Assembly (NCBI RefSeq): GCF_034006335.1
Contig: NZ_JAWDIQ010000001.1
Direction: 5' to 3' (one strand)
DNA length: 64,000 bases
Source: Paracerasibacillus soli
GTDB lineage: Bacteria; Bacillota; Bacilli; Bacillales; Amphibacillaceae
In this document: positions 9,704-19,356 of the stretch, piece after piece
How positions within the stretch are numbered: the first letter of the stretch is position 1
How the letters are laid out: every line of letters starts with the position of its first letter
Program-made: the position numbers and the translations under genes
The notes under the pieces: model-generated
Databases searched by the model: none
The model's input: the letters and a program-made list of their open reading frames with translations, nothing else
What the model was told of the DNA's origin: nothing

Positions 9704-11121
9704 TTAACCGTGGATTTGGATTCCTTCTACAGCCAATGCTGCTTCCCCCATAATTTCAGATAATGTTGGATGTGGATGAACGGTTTGTGAGATTTCCCAA
9801 GGTGTTGCATCTAATACCATCGCTAAACCTGCTTCAGAAATCATATCCGTTGCATGCGGTCCAACAATATGAACGCCAAGTAAATCATCTGTTTTTCATC
9901 GGAAATTATCTTTACAAATCCATCTGATTCTCCATAAACTAATGCTTTTCCAATTGCTTTAAATGAAAATTTTCCAACCTTCATCGCAAACCCTTTTTCT
10001 TTTGCTTGTTCTTCCGTTAGACCAACACTTGCAACTTCCGGATTTGAATAGATACACGATGCAATATGGTCGTAGTTAATTGGCAATGGGTTTGTGCCTG
10101 CAATATGTTCTACTGCTACTATTCCTTCATGTGATGCAACATGTGCTAATTGCATCCCCAATTACATCACCGATAGCATAAATATGGGATTCTTTTGTCT
10201 GATAAAATTCATTCGTTTGGACAAAACCTTTTTCAATCGTTATATCTGTATTTTCAATTCCGATATTTTCTATATTTGCTTTTCTCCCTACAGAGACTAG
10301 CATTCTATCAGCTGTTAAAGATTGTGTTGTATCGCCTCTTCTTACAGAAACAGAAACTTGGTCCTCTTTCACGATTGATTCTGGTATTACTTCAGCACCT
10401 TTTAAAAATCTTACACCTTTTTTCTTTAAAAGACGCTCTACTTCCCGCGCAACAGCTTTATCTTCTGTCGGCAAAATCTGTTTCAAGTATTCAACTACCG
10501 TTACGTTGACACCAAAGTCTGCAAGCATAGACGCCCATTCAATACCAATTACCCCACCACCAACAATGATGATTGATTGGGGTAACGAATGCATACTCAA
10601 CGCATCATCAGAACTCATCACATTTGTACCGTCAATTGTTAGATTAGGTAAAGATTTGGGACGAGAACCAGTTGCAATTAATACATTTTTTGGAACGATC
10701 ATCGTGTTTTCTTTGCCATCAGTATATTCAATTGATATTGTTCCGGGCATAGGTGAAAAGATACTTGGTCCTAAAATACGACCAAACCCATTAAAAACGT
10801 CAATTTTGCCTTTTTTCATAAGGCTTTGCACACCTTGATGTAATGTATTGATAATTTTTGTCTTTCTCTCTTGGACTTTTGAAAAATTTATTGTAGGTGT
10901 TGACGTTTCAACACCAAAAAGTTCTGCTTCTTTTGTCTGCTTATATACTTCAGCACTTCTTAGTAATGCTTTCGATGGAATACAACCACGATGTAAACAG
11001 TACCACCCAATTGATCTTTTTCTACAATTGCAACTTGTAAACCTAATTGCGCCGCACGAATAGCAGCAACATATCCACCTGTTCCTCCACCAAGAACTAC
11101 TAAGTCATATTCCTTAGACAT
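9704..11121 (-). CDS. lpdV: Dihydrolipoamide dehydrogenase (E3) of the bkd complex, three frame breaks
   Basis: FAD enzyme that reoxidises the lipoyl arm of the bkd complex. Pieces 11121-11005, about 11003-10150, 10161-9890 and 9890-9704 join to about 473 residues after indels near 11003, 10150 (two bases) and 9893 are repaired. Visible: FAD-binding VVLGGGTGGYVAAIRAAQLG at the N-terminus; the redox Cys-x4-Cys (CLHRGCIPSK), readable only after one T is restored at 11003; NAD-binding IIVGGGVIGIEWASML; and the C-terminal His/Glu motif HPHPTLSE. The stop is 9704-9706. It overlaps the end of buk by 8 bp, so translation is probably coupled. Neighbouring operon genes are intact, so errors rather than decay are likely. 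Confidence 0.88.
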
Positions 11122-12226
11122 GAAATGACCTCCCACTTTTTTCAACGAAATTTTGATAACGTTTTGCTTCTTCCTCTTTTGATAGCACGCGCAGTGCACC
11201 TTCCGCAAGCGCCTGCAGCTCGTTCTCACCGGGGTAAATAATCATATCAGCAATCCACGCTACCCGATTTGCAATCATTTGTACAAAAGATTCTCCATAC
11301 GCTAAACCACCTGTCAAAATAATTGCATCTACTTTTCCCTTTAAAACCGTACTAATAGAACCAATTTCTTTTGCAACTTGATAGGCCATCGCATCGTATA
11401 CTTCTAGGGCGACTTCGTCATTATTTGCAATTCTTTGTTCAACCTCGACAGCATCATTTGTTTGTAAATAGGCCATGAGTCCACCCTCACCGACCAATTT
11501 TTTCATGACTTCGTCAATGTAATATTGTCCTGAAAAGCACAGCTGAACTAAGTCTCCGGCCGGTACGGTTCCTGCTCGTTCAGGTGAAAATGGCCCCTCT
11601 CCATGTAAACCATTATTCACATCTATTACTCTTCCCTGTTTATGTGCACCGACAGTAATTCCTCCACCCATATGAACTACGATTAAATGCAATTGTTCAT
11701 ATGGACGGTTTAATTCCTTAGCGGCTCTTCTTGCTACTGCTTTTTGGTTTAATGCATGAAAGATACTTTTTCTTGGAATATCAGGAATTCCGGAATATCG
11801 TGCTATATCCTGTAGTTCATCTACAACTACAGGATCCACGATATATGCTGGAATATTTAATGATGTTGCAATTTCATGTGCGATAAGTCCACCTAAATTA
11901 GACGCATGTTCCCCATTTAATCCAATTTTCAAATCTCGTATCATTGCATCGTCTACTTCGTACGTTCCACCTTCGATTGGTTGAATTAAACCACCACGGC
12001 CACAAATCGCATCAATTTTAGATAAGTTAATTCCTTCATAATCTAATTGTTTCACGATTAATGTCTTACGAAAAAGGCACTGATCAATAATTCGTTCAAA
12101 TGGTTTTAATTGTTCATAAGGATGTCGAATCGTTTTTTCAAAAATACATCGTTCATTTTCATAAAGACCTATTTTAGTTGATGTTGATCCCGGATTAATG
12201 ACGAGTATACGAAAAACTTGTTGCAT
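11114..12226 (-). CDS. buk: Butyrate (branched-chain fatty acid) kinase
   Basis: 370-residue ASKHA-fold acetokinase family member that makes ATP from acyl-phosphates produced by Ptb. Visible: N-terminal phosphate loop LVINPGSTSTKIGLYEN, HMGGGITVGAH, NGLHGEGPFSPERAG and ILTGGLAYG. In the bkd operon it allows energy recovery from isobutyryl-, isovaleryl- and methylbutyryl-CoA. No frame break. Confidence 0.94.
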   Translation of the reverse strand: MQQVFRILVINPGSTSTKIGLYENERCIFEKTIRHPYEQLKPFERIIDQCLFRKTLIVKQLDYEGINLSKIDAICGRGGLIQPIEGGTYEVDDAMIRDLKIGLNGEHASNLGGLIAHEIATSLNIPAYIVDPVVVDELQDIARYSGIPDIPRKSIFHALNQKAVARRAAKELNRPYEQLHLIVVHMGGGITVGAHKQGRVIDVNNGLHGEGPFSPERAGTVPAGDLVQLCFSGQYYIDEVMKKLVGEGGLMAYLQTNDAVEVEQRIANNDEVALEVYDAMAYQVAKEIGSISTVLKGKVDAIILTGGLAYGESFVQMIANRVAWIADMIIYPGENELQALAEGALRVLSKEEEAKRYQNFVEKSGRSFHV

Positions 12227-12258
12227 AATAATAACCTCCGGTGCCTCATCTGCATATT

Positions 12259-13350
12259 TTATCTTCTGCTTAATATATGGTGTTCATTTTGTAAAAATTG
12301 TTTTCTAGATTTACGAACCGAAGCAATTCTCTCCTCCGCCATACGATCTGCAGCAACATAAGTTGGAATATGATCACGTCTTGAAATTTCAAAAACGCGT
12401 GATAAGGAATCATAAATCGTTTCCACTTTACTCATTGCTCGTTCATAGTTATATCCATTCAACTCATCGGCTACGTTAATCACACCACCTGAATTAATGA
12501 CATAGTCAGGGGCATAGACAATTCCCATTTCATAAATAATATCGCCATGAATCGTATCTTTCAACTGATTGTTTGCTGATCCAGCAATTACTTTTGCTTT
12601 TAAACGCTTTATCGTATCATCGTTTATCGTTGCACCTAAAGCACACGGTGCATAAATATCACAATCCACATCGTATATATCATCTGGATCTACAGCTTTT
12701 GCACCAAAGGCATCTACAGCACGTTGCACAGCCTCTTTATTAATATCTGTTACAATTAAATTCGCGCCATTCTTATGTAAATACTCACAAAGCGCAAATG
12801 CTACATTCCCTACACCTTGTACAGCAATCGTTTTACCTTCTAGTGAGTAATCGCCAAAAGCTTCTTTTGCTGCAGCTTGAACTCCCTTATACACACCATA
12901 AGCTGTTACTGGTGATGGGTTACCAGATGAACCGGATCCAGATGTACCTGTAACATAATCTGTTTCTAAATGGATTAAATCCATATCATGTTCAGTAGTA
13001 CCTACATCTTCTGCAGTAATGTAACGCCCATTTAACCCTTGGATGTATCGACCAAATGCACGAAACATTTCTTCACTCTTATCCTTTTTCGGATCTCCAA
13101 TGATAACTGTTTTACCGCCACCTAGTTGTAACCCTGCTGCGGCATTTTTATATGTCATTCCACGAGCCAAACGAAGTGCATCTTCAATTGCTTCCTCTTC
13201 TGTCCCATATGTCCACATTCTCGTTCCACCTAATGCCGGTCCCAATGTTGTATCATGTATTGCAATAATTGCCTTTAAACCTGAATTTTCATCTTGGCAT
13301 AATACCAATTGTTCATAATCATATTTTTCCATATAAGAGAATATCTTCAT
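12259..13350 (-). CDS. bcd: Leucine dehydrogenase (branched-chain amino acid dehydrogenase)
   Basis: 363-residue Glu/Leu/Phe/Val dehydrogenase that deaminates Leu, Val and Ile to 2-oxo acids with NAD+, giving the substrates of the bkd complex. Catalytic Lys lies in LARGMTYKNAAAGLQLGGGK, the second conserved motif is TAEDVGTT, and the NAD-binding glycine motif is VQGVGNVAFALCEYL. Intact; between ptb and buk with spacings of 14 and 32 bp. Confidence 0.95.
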   Translation of the reverse strand: MKIFSYMEKYDYEQLVLCQDENSGLKAIIAIHDTTLGPALGGTRMWTYGTEEEAIEDALRLARGMTYKNAAAGLQLGGGKTVIIGDPKKDKSEEMFRAFGRYIQGLNGRYITAEDVGTTEHDMDLIHLETDYVTGTSGSGSSGNPSPVTAYGVYKGVQAAAKEAFGDYSLEGKTIAVQGVGNVAFALCEYLHKNGANLIVTDINKEAVQRAVDAFGAKAVDPDDIYDVDCDIYAPCALGATINDDTIKRLKAKVIAGSANNQLKDTIHGDIIYEMGIVYAPDYVINSGGVINVADELNGYNYERAMSKVETIYDSLSRVFEISRRDHIPTYVAADRMAEERIASVRKSRKQFLQNEHHILSRR

Positions 13351-13364
13351 AACTAATTACCTCC

Positions 13365-14270
13365 CTAATAATCTTTTTGAGAACATAACGATAATAACAT
13401 GGAATACCATTTACTCTCTGCACTATCTGATCTTGATGTTAAAATAATTGGTACTTTGGCACCCCATACAACAGATGCAACCTTTGCTTTAGCAAAATAA
13501 ACAAATGATTTGTATAAGGCATTTCCTACTTCTATCGACGGTACGACTAGTATATCAGCGTTTCCTGCAACGGGTGATTCCAAGTGTTTATGCTGTACAG
13601 CCTCGGGTGATATTGCTAAATCAAATGCTAATGGTCCATCAATATTACAGTATTTTATTTGACCACGATTTTGCATGGTCGTTAATATAGCCGCATCTAC
13701 GGTAGAAGGCATTGCTTCATTGACAACTTCTACAGGTGCTAATAACGCTACGTTTGGACAAGTATTACCAAGATTGCGAGCTACCTCTACAGCATTTTCA
13801 ATAATGTTCTTTTTTAATTGAACATTTGGTGCAATATTCATAGCAGCATCTGTAAGAAAAATAAGTCGATTTTGATCAGGTATTTCAAATAAAGCTACAT
13901 GCGATAAGACAGATTTTGTTCGTAGGCCATTTTCTTTATCTAAAACAGCTTGCAATATTTCTTTTGTTGGCAAAAGCCCCTTCATTAAAACATGTGCGCG
14001 TTTTTGCCGAATAGCTAAAACAGCTGCTTTACCGACCTCTTCTGTAACATGTTCAGTTTGAATATCAGTCGATGAAAGATCCAACCCAACTTTTTTTGCT
14101 AATTTATTTATTTCAATTTCATCACCCAATAATAAAAACCTACAAATTTTCATTTCTACTGCTTGTTTGACCGCTAAAAGTACTTGTTCATCACCTGCAT
14201 TCGCCACTGAAATGATCTTTTTTTCTGTTTGTGCGAAGAGTAAATTTCTCAAGGATGCTAAGGTATTCAT
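13365..14270 (-). CDS. ptb: Phosphate butyryltransferase
   Basis: 301 residues, phosphotransacetylase fold; exchanges CoA for phosphate on butyryl- and branched acyl-CoA and hands the product to Buk. Visible: VLMKGLLPTKEILQAVLDKE, FLTDAAMNIAPN and PVAGNADILVVPSIEVGN. First gene of the bkd operon, directly downstream of the sigma-54 promoter at 14299-14314. Intact. Confidence 0.93.
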   Translation of the reverse strand: MNTLASLRNLLFAQTEKKIISVANAGDEQVLLAVKQAVEMKICRFLLLGDEIEINKLAKKVGLDLSSTDIQTEHVTEEVGKAAVLAIRQKRAHVLMKGLLPTKEILQAVLDKENGLRTKSVLSHVALFEIPDQNRLIFLTDAAMNIAPNVQLKKNIIENAVEVARNLGNTCPNVALLAPVEVVNEAMPSTVDAAILTTMQNRGQIKYCNIDGPLAFDLAISPEAVQHKHLESPVAGNADILVVPSIEVGNALYKSFVYFAKAKVASVVWGAKVPIILTSRSDSAESKWYSMLLSLCSQKDY

Positions 14271-14298
14271 TTGTCATTTCCCTTTCATTATTTATATA

Positions 14299-14314
14299 TG
14301 CAAAATCCGTGCCA
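14299..14314 (-). promoter_or_regulatory. Sigma-54 (SigL) -24/-12 promoter of the bkd operon
   Basis: On the minus strand TGGCAC (14314-14309), five bases, then TTGCA (14303-14299): an exact match to the sigma-54 consensus. It lies 29 bp before the ptb start, and BkdR upstream is a sigma-54 activator, which makes the assignment strong. Confidence 0.93.
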
Positions 14315-14327
14315 ACATCTTCTCCTA

Positions 14328-14341
14328 TGAAAGCGCTTTAA
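14328..14341. promoter_or_regulatory. Candidate CcpA cre site upstream of ptb
   Basis: TGAAAGCGCTTTAA differs from the cre consensus TGWNANCGNTNWCA at one position (A for C). It sits just upstream of the -24 element, where a bound repressor could interfere with BkdR-driven activation. Inferred from sequence only. Confidence 0.5.
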
Positions 14342-14395
14342 TACCGTGACTGTTCTTGCAACATCTTTCATATACGCAAAAAAATGCATGCAAAA

Positions 14396-16448
14396 TTATT
14401 CAAGTTTGTGCTTTTCTAATTTATAATATAAAGAACGCAAAGAAATTTCTAGTGCTTTTGCTGTTTTGGATTTATTAAAATCATTTGCTTCGTACACTTT
14501 ATAAATATAATCTTTTTCAAATATATCTACAGCTTCTTGCAATGTACCACCTGAAATAGCACTAGTGTGAATAGGTTTACCGTTTTTATTATCTGTATAT
14601 AAATTTGGCAAATGGTGTTTTTCAATTACTTCCTCATTAACATCCATATAAATCATTGCTCGTCCAATGACATTTTCTAATTCTCGTACATTTCCAGGCC
14701 AATTATAGTGTTGTAACTCATCCAGTGCTTCGTTTGATAATGCTTTTATATTTCTCCCATAATCTTGATTAAGTTTCTGAATAATATGCTTTGTTAATTC
14801 TGGTAAATCTGAAAGTCTTTCTTGTAGAGATGGAATAAAGATTGGTAAACGATTGAGGCGATAGTATAAATCTTCACGAAACGTTTTGTTCATGATTGCT
14901 TTTTCTAAGTTCGAATTAGTTGCAGCAATTATCCTTACATCGACCATAATTGGATTAGTGCCTCCGACTCGGACAATTTCATTCTCTTGTAAAACACGCA
15001 ATAGTTTAGCCTGCATATTTAAAGACAACTCACCAATCTCATCTAGGAAAATACTCCCCAGATTCGCTTCTTCAAATAGCCCTCTTTTGCCTCCTCGTTT
15101 TGCTCCTGTAAATGCTCCTTCTTCATAACCAAACAATTCACTTTCCAATACTGATTCAGAAAGTGCCGCACAGTTCACACGAATAAATTTATGGTACTTA
15201 CGATCACTTTCGTTATGAATAGCATGTGCAAAAAGCTCTTTACCTGTCCCTGACGCCCCTCTTAATAAAACAATCGCCGGTGTTTTGGCGCCTACTTTTG
15301 CCTGTTCAAGTGAAATCTTCATTTCCGAAGAAGTTGCAATTATATCATCAAACGTATACTTTGCTTCCAGATTACGAATAATTTGTCTAGCTCTTTTTAA
15401 TTCTGATGTTAGTGTTTGGATTTCAGACACATCATGTATAACCCCAACACTTCCTTTTAATTTCCCATCAACAATGACAGGTGCAACATTAACGAGCACG
15501 TCCTTTTTAGCTGGTCCAACCTTCATTCGCACACCACGAACTGGCCGTCTCGTTTTAATTACCTTCATATGCATACTTTCTCCTTCTGATATATCAACGT
15601 ATGCGGGTTTTCCAATTATCTCCTCTTTCCTTAGCCCAGTAATCCTCGTATATGCTGGATTTATCATTAAACCAATCCCATTTTCATCTACAACACTAAT
15701 CGCCTCGTCAGAAGACTGGATGATTGCTTCTAACATTGTTTTAATTTCTTTCAAATCTGTATTTTCTTCAGCAAGGTTTAATATTTCAGTCATGTCTTTA
15801 AAGACTGCAAATGCACCTAATAATTTATTCTCTTCATTAATAATTGGGATGCGCGTTGTAATAATTCTTTTTCCATTTTCTAAATCTAATGATTGATTTA
15901 CTTCTTTTCTCTTTGAGCGCAATACTTGGGCATACGGGAATGTTGAATGATTTGACGAATATGCTTTCCAATATAAGATTCCTTTTTCAAGTCTAGAATT
16001 CTTTTTGCACTTTTATTCAAAAATTGTATTGTAGCGTCTTCATTCACAACAATCATGCCATCACGAGTGTTATTTAAGATAAGCTCCTTATGTTTTACCT
16101 GAAATTGCAATTTTGTATAGAGCGCCTCTTTTTCCATAAATAGTTCCATCATGATATACGCAACACTTCCTGGTATTACAAGTGTTTGTGTGTCAGAAAA
16201 TGCAACCATTTCTTGCAAAACATTCTCATCCCCTGTTGCTTCAATTACAATATCTATACGATTTTCTTTCGAAAGCCACTCTTTCCAGTTATTGCCTACG
16301 GAACACCTAATTGATTTGCTAATGTTAATCCTTCCGCTTCGCTATTCTTATCTATCACACCGATAATTTTCATGTTTTCAGCTTGATGTAACAGACTTAA
16401 TAGTGAACTTCCGCCTTTTCCAGCTCCAACAATTAAAACACGTTTCAT
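14396..16448 (-). CDS. bkdR: BkdR sigma-54-dependent transcriptional activator, two frame breaks
   Basis: About 684 residues after two single-base deletions (near 16303 and 15920) are repaired. Start ATG 16448 has a GGTGGGG site. Order of parts: an N-terminal Rossmann-like segment (VLIVGAGKGGSSLLSLLHQ ...), PAS domains (about residues 110-190 and 220-320), AAA+ domain with Walker A GASGTGKE, the sigma-54 contact loop ESELFGYEEGAFTGAKRGG, Walker B LFEEANLGSIFLDEIG, and a C-terminal Fis-type HTH (NKSKTAKALEISLRSLYYKL). It is the expected activator of the promoter at 14299-14314, transcribed in the same direction just upstream. Confidence 0.9.
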
Positions 16449-16664
16449 GATATCCCCACCTCGCAAGTTCATGCACTATTCTATCTTACGTGAGTTTGCA
16501 ATTTTTTTCAATTTGTTCTGTTACTTTTATCTCATTTGATATACTAGAGATGATATAATAAAAAAAGCCCTTTCAAAGTCATTAAAACTGTTTCAGAACA
16601 GTTGATACCATGATTAAAAATGTAATATTTCAATGCATTATAAAGAAAAGAGGAGAAAACGAAC

Positions 16665-16886
16665 ATGGCAAGAATAATCGCCTTCATGCTATTACTAATA
16701 CCTGGAGTTTTATCTGCAATCGGAATAAAATTAATGAGAGATACTTTATTTGATGAATATGTTAAAATTTTTATTAATCCAACAATACAGTTTATAATAG
16801 GATTTATTATATTTGTTGGAGGTCTTGCCTTTATCGGAGGATTTATTTTCCATCGTGATAAAAAACAACAACAAAAACACAAATAA
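16665..16886 (+). CDS. yqzF: DUF2627 membrane protein YqzF
   Basis: 73 residues with two hydrophobic helices (residues 4-21 and 42-64) and a basic tail (HRDKKQQQKHK). Sequence start MARIIAFMLLLIPGVLSAIGIKLMRD and position next to bkdR match B. subtilis YqzF. Start ATG 16665 is preceded by AGAGGAG. Function unknown. Divergent from bkdR, and the next gene follows after 23 bp. Confidence 0.83.
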   Translation: MARIIAFMLLLIPGVLSAIGIKLMRDTLFDEYVKIFINPTIQFIIGFIIFVGGLAFIGGFIFHRDKKQQQKHK

Positions 16887-16909
16887 ACCTGGATGTGAGG
16901 GGAATAGGT

Positions 16910-18255
16910 ATGAAAGTAGTCAAATTTGGGGAAGCTCATTAGCAAACGCAACACAAATAAGGAAAGTTGGTTCAATCATTCAAAATGACAATAAAAGAAA
17001 ATATGTCATCGTTTCCGCCCCCGGCAAACGTGATGAGAACGATCAAAAAATAACCGATTTATTAATTCAGCTTGGGGACTTATACTTTTCAAATAAACCA
17101 TACATACATATGAAAGAGGCTATACTATCACGTTTTCAAGAGATAATAATGGACCTCCAATTATCTTCAGACTTAACAAATGAGTTAGAACAATCACTAC
17201 GTCATATATTGGAATGTAACTTACCAATTGCCTATAAAAGGGATTATCTGAAAGCTTTTGGTGAAGATAGTACTGCAAAAATAATGAGTTTATATTTGGA
17301 GGAAATCGGACTTCATGCAAAATACGTAAACCCTCAAGATGCAGGAATTGTCGTTAGTGATGAACCTGGAAATGCACGTATTTTATCGGAAAGCCTTGAT
17401 AAAATACAATTATTACGTGAAAGAGAAGAAATATTAGTAATACCAGGATTCTTTGGATATACAAAAGAAGGTAATTTATTAACGTTTTCTCGTGGTGGAT
17501 CTGATATTACTGGTTCAATTATCGCAGCTGGGTTACAAGCTGAACTATACGAAAATTTTACAGATGTTGATTTTGTGTATGTCGTAAATCCATCCATTGT
17601 CAATCAGCCTAAAAAAATTGCAACATTAACATACAAGGAAATGCGTGAGCTTTCTTACGCTGGATTTTCCGTTTTTCATGATGAAGCGCTCATGCCTGCA
17701 TTTAAGGCCAAAATTCCTGTTGCCATAAAAAATACGAATAACCCATCTAATCCGGGTACTCACGTTATTGCAGAGAAACCTATAGCAAGAAAAAGTGGAA
17801 TTGTAGGAGTCGCATCTGATAAAGGTTTTTCCAGTTTATATATTAGTAAATATTTAATGAATAGAGAGCTCGGATTCGGTAGGAAACTTTTACAAATATT
17901 AGAAGAAGAGAATATTTCTTTTGAACATGTTCCATCAGGAATCGATGATTTATCTGTTATCATGCGTTCCCATCAGTTAACAGATGCAAAAATTGAGTCG
18001 ATTACGAATAAAATTAATACCCAATTACAACCGGACACGTTAAAAGTCCAACATCATTTAGCTATGATTATGATTGTTGGGGAAGGAATGATGAACACGA
18101 TTGGTATCGCTCAAAAGGCTACTTCAGCTTTAACAAAAGCAAATGTAAATATTATGATGATTAACCAAGGATCATCAGAAGTTTCCATGATGTTCGGTAT
18201 TATGGACCATGATTTAGACTGTGCGGTCAAGTCGCTTTATGAAACTTTCTTTTAA
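16910..18255 (+). CDS. Aspartate kinase (ThrD/YclM-like class), one frame break
   Basis: Phosphorylates aspartate, the first step to lysine, threonine and methionine. Start ATG 16910 with GAGGGG upstream; one G is missing in the G-run at 16925-16928 (MKVVKFGGSSLANA after repair), giving 448 residues. Visible: VIVSAPGKR, IPGFFGYTKEGNLLTFSRGGSDITGS (substrate and kinase site, positions about 180-205), and C-terminal tandem ACT domains from about residue 300 (KGFSSLYISKYLM, MIVGEGMMNTIGIAQKA), which bind feedback amino acids. Lysine versus threonine specificity cannot be read here. It probably forms a transcript with yqzF and ends at a clear terminator. Confidence 0.88.
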
Positions 18256-18261
18256 TTATTA

Positions 18262-18303
18262 AAAACACCTTGTGCTGTTACGTATAACACAAGGTGTTTT
18301 TTT
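18262..18303. terminator. Bidirectional terminator between aspartate kinase and spo0A
   Basis: AACACCTTGTG (18264-18274) pairs with CACAAGGTGTT, flanked by A5 and T7 runs, serving both converging genes. Confidence 0.9.
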
Positions 18304-18318
18304 AAAAAATATTTTGTT

Positions 18319-19109
18319 TTAACTAGCCCGGTTTTCTAATCGTAATCGATCAGCAACCATCGCGATAAATTCACTATTCGTCGGTTTCGTCTTTGAAACG
18401 CTTACGGTATATCCAAATAGTGCTGATATAGATTCAACATTGCCACGATTCCAGGCAACTTCAATTGCGTGTCTAATTGCACGTTCTACCCTCGATGCAG
18501 TAGTATTAAACTTTTTTGCAATATCTGGATATAATACTTTGGTAATAGATCCTAATAGTTCAACATCATTATAAACCATTGTGATTGCTTCTCTTAAATA
18601 CATATATCCCTTAATATGTGCAGGAACACCAATTTCATGTATGATATTCGTAATACTGGCCTCCAGATCCATCTTTTCTTTATGTTGATTAACACCAGAT
18701 TGACCACGAGTGGATGCAGTAGCCGTATATAATGTTTTATTTCCATTTACCTGTCTGATTTGATCAGCCAAATGTTCCAAATCAAATGGTTTTAATATAA
18801 AATAAGCAGCACCTAAATCGACAGCCTTTTTCATCACCTCTTCTTGCCCAAATGCGGTAAGCATGATGACATTCGGTTGTTTATTACTTCGCTCCTTGAG
18901 CATACCTAATACAGCAAGACCGTCTACATGGGGCATGATAATGTCTAAAATCAGCACATCTGGTTCAAGATTATCTATTACCTCTAAACATTCTTTTCCA
19001 CTATAAGCTGTACCTACTACCTCTATGTCTTCTTGTCCGAAAAATAATCTTGCATCATCTGTATAAGTTCCCTATTGTCATCAACTAATAAAACTGAAAT
19101 TTTGTTCAC
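18319..19109 (-). CDS. spo0A: Spo0A, master response regulator of sporulation, one frame break
   Basis: Two-domain regulator activated by the phosphorelay. GTG start at 19109 behind AAAGGAGGAAG, as in other bacilli. One T is missing near 19042 (reading MMQDYFFGQEDIEVV after repair), giving 263 residues. Receiver domain: acidic pocket LLVDDNREL, phospho-acceptor Asp in LILDIIMPHVDG, Thr in MLTAFG and Lys in ILKPFD. C-terminal DNA-binding domain from about residue 140 contains the Spo0A-specific HTH (VERAIRHAIEVAWNRGN) and ends SEFIAMVADRLRLENRAS. spoIVB lies upstream on the same strand. The gene must be intact in a sporulating strain, so the break is most likely a sequence error. Confidence 0.95.
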
Positions 19110-19156
19110 CAAAAACTTCCTCCTTTAGTTAACTGAGCTTATCCTTATTTACTGTA

Positions 19157-19163
19157 TTCGACA
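19157..19163 (-). promoter_or_regulatory. 0A-box in the spo0A leader
   Basis: TTCGACA, the reverse complement of the Spo0A-binding core TGTCGAA, lies about 50 bp upstream of the spo0A start. Fits autoregulation; inferred from the motif. Confidence 0.5.
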
Positions 19164-19276
19164 AAAGATAGAAATATCCTTCTTTTATATAAAGAAACTT
19201 AACATTTTTCGTATTTTCTTATGTTTTCTTTCATTTGCTATAAATTTCTGCTCTTTTCAACTTTTTACGACATGTT

Positions 19277-19283
19277 TGTCGAA
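19277..19283 (+). promoter_or_regulatory. Second 0A-box upstream of spo0A
   Basis: TGTCGAA in the context TTTGTCGAAATT, an exact Spo0A-box core, about 170 bp upstream of spo0A in the spoIVB-spo0A gap. Confidence 0.55.
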
Positions 19284-19323
19284 ATTTATTCCAACTGTAG
19301 AATTCAGTTCATTTGATGCAAGA

Positions 19324-19356
19324 AAAGACTTGTAGCAATTTGCTACAAGTCTTTTC
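19324..19356 (-). terminator. Terminator after spoIVB
   Basis: GACTTGTAGC pairs with GCTACAAGTC around a 4-5 base loop, with T/A runs on both sides, just after the spoIVB stop. Confidence 0.85.

Noticed and set aside
15285..15896. 203-residue plus-strand ORF inside bkdR
   Set aside because: Mirror of the strongly supported PAS region of BkdR; no ribosome site and low-complexity Ser/Ile/Thr composition.
16544..16975. 143-residue minus-strand ORF
   Set aside because: Antisense to yqzF, which has a ribosome site and family match; the reading looks like random reverse translation.
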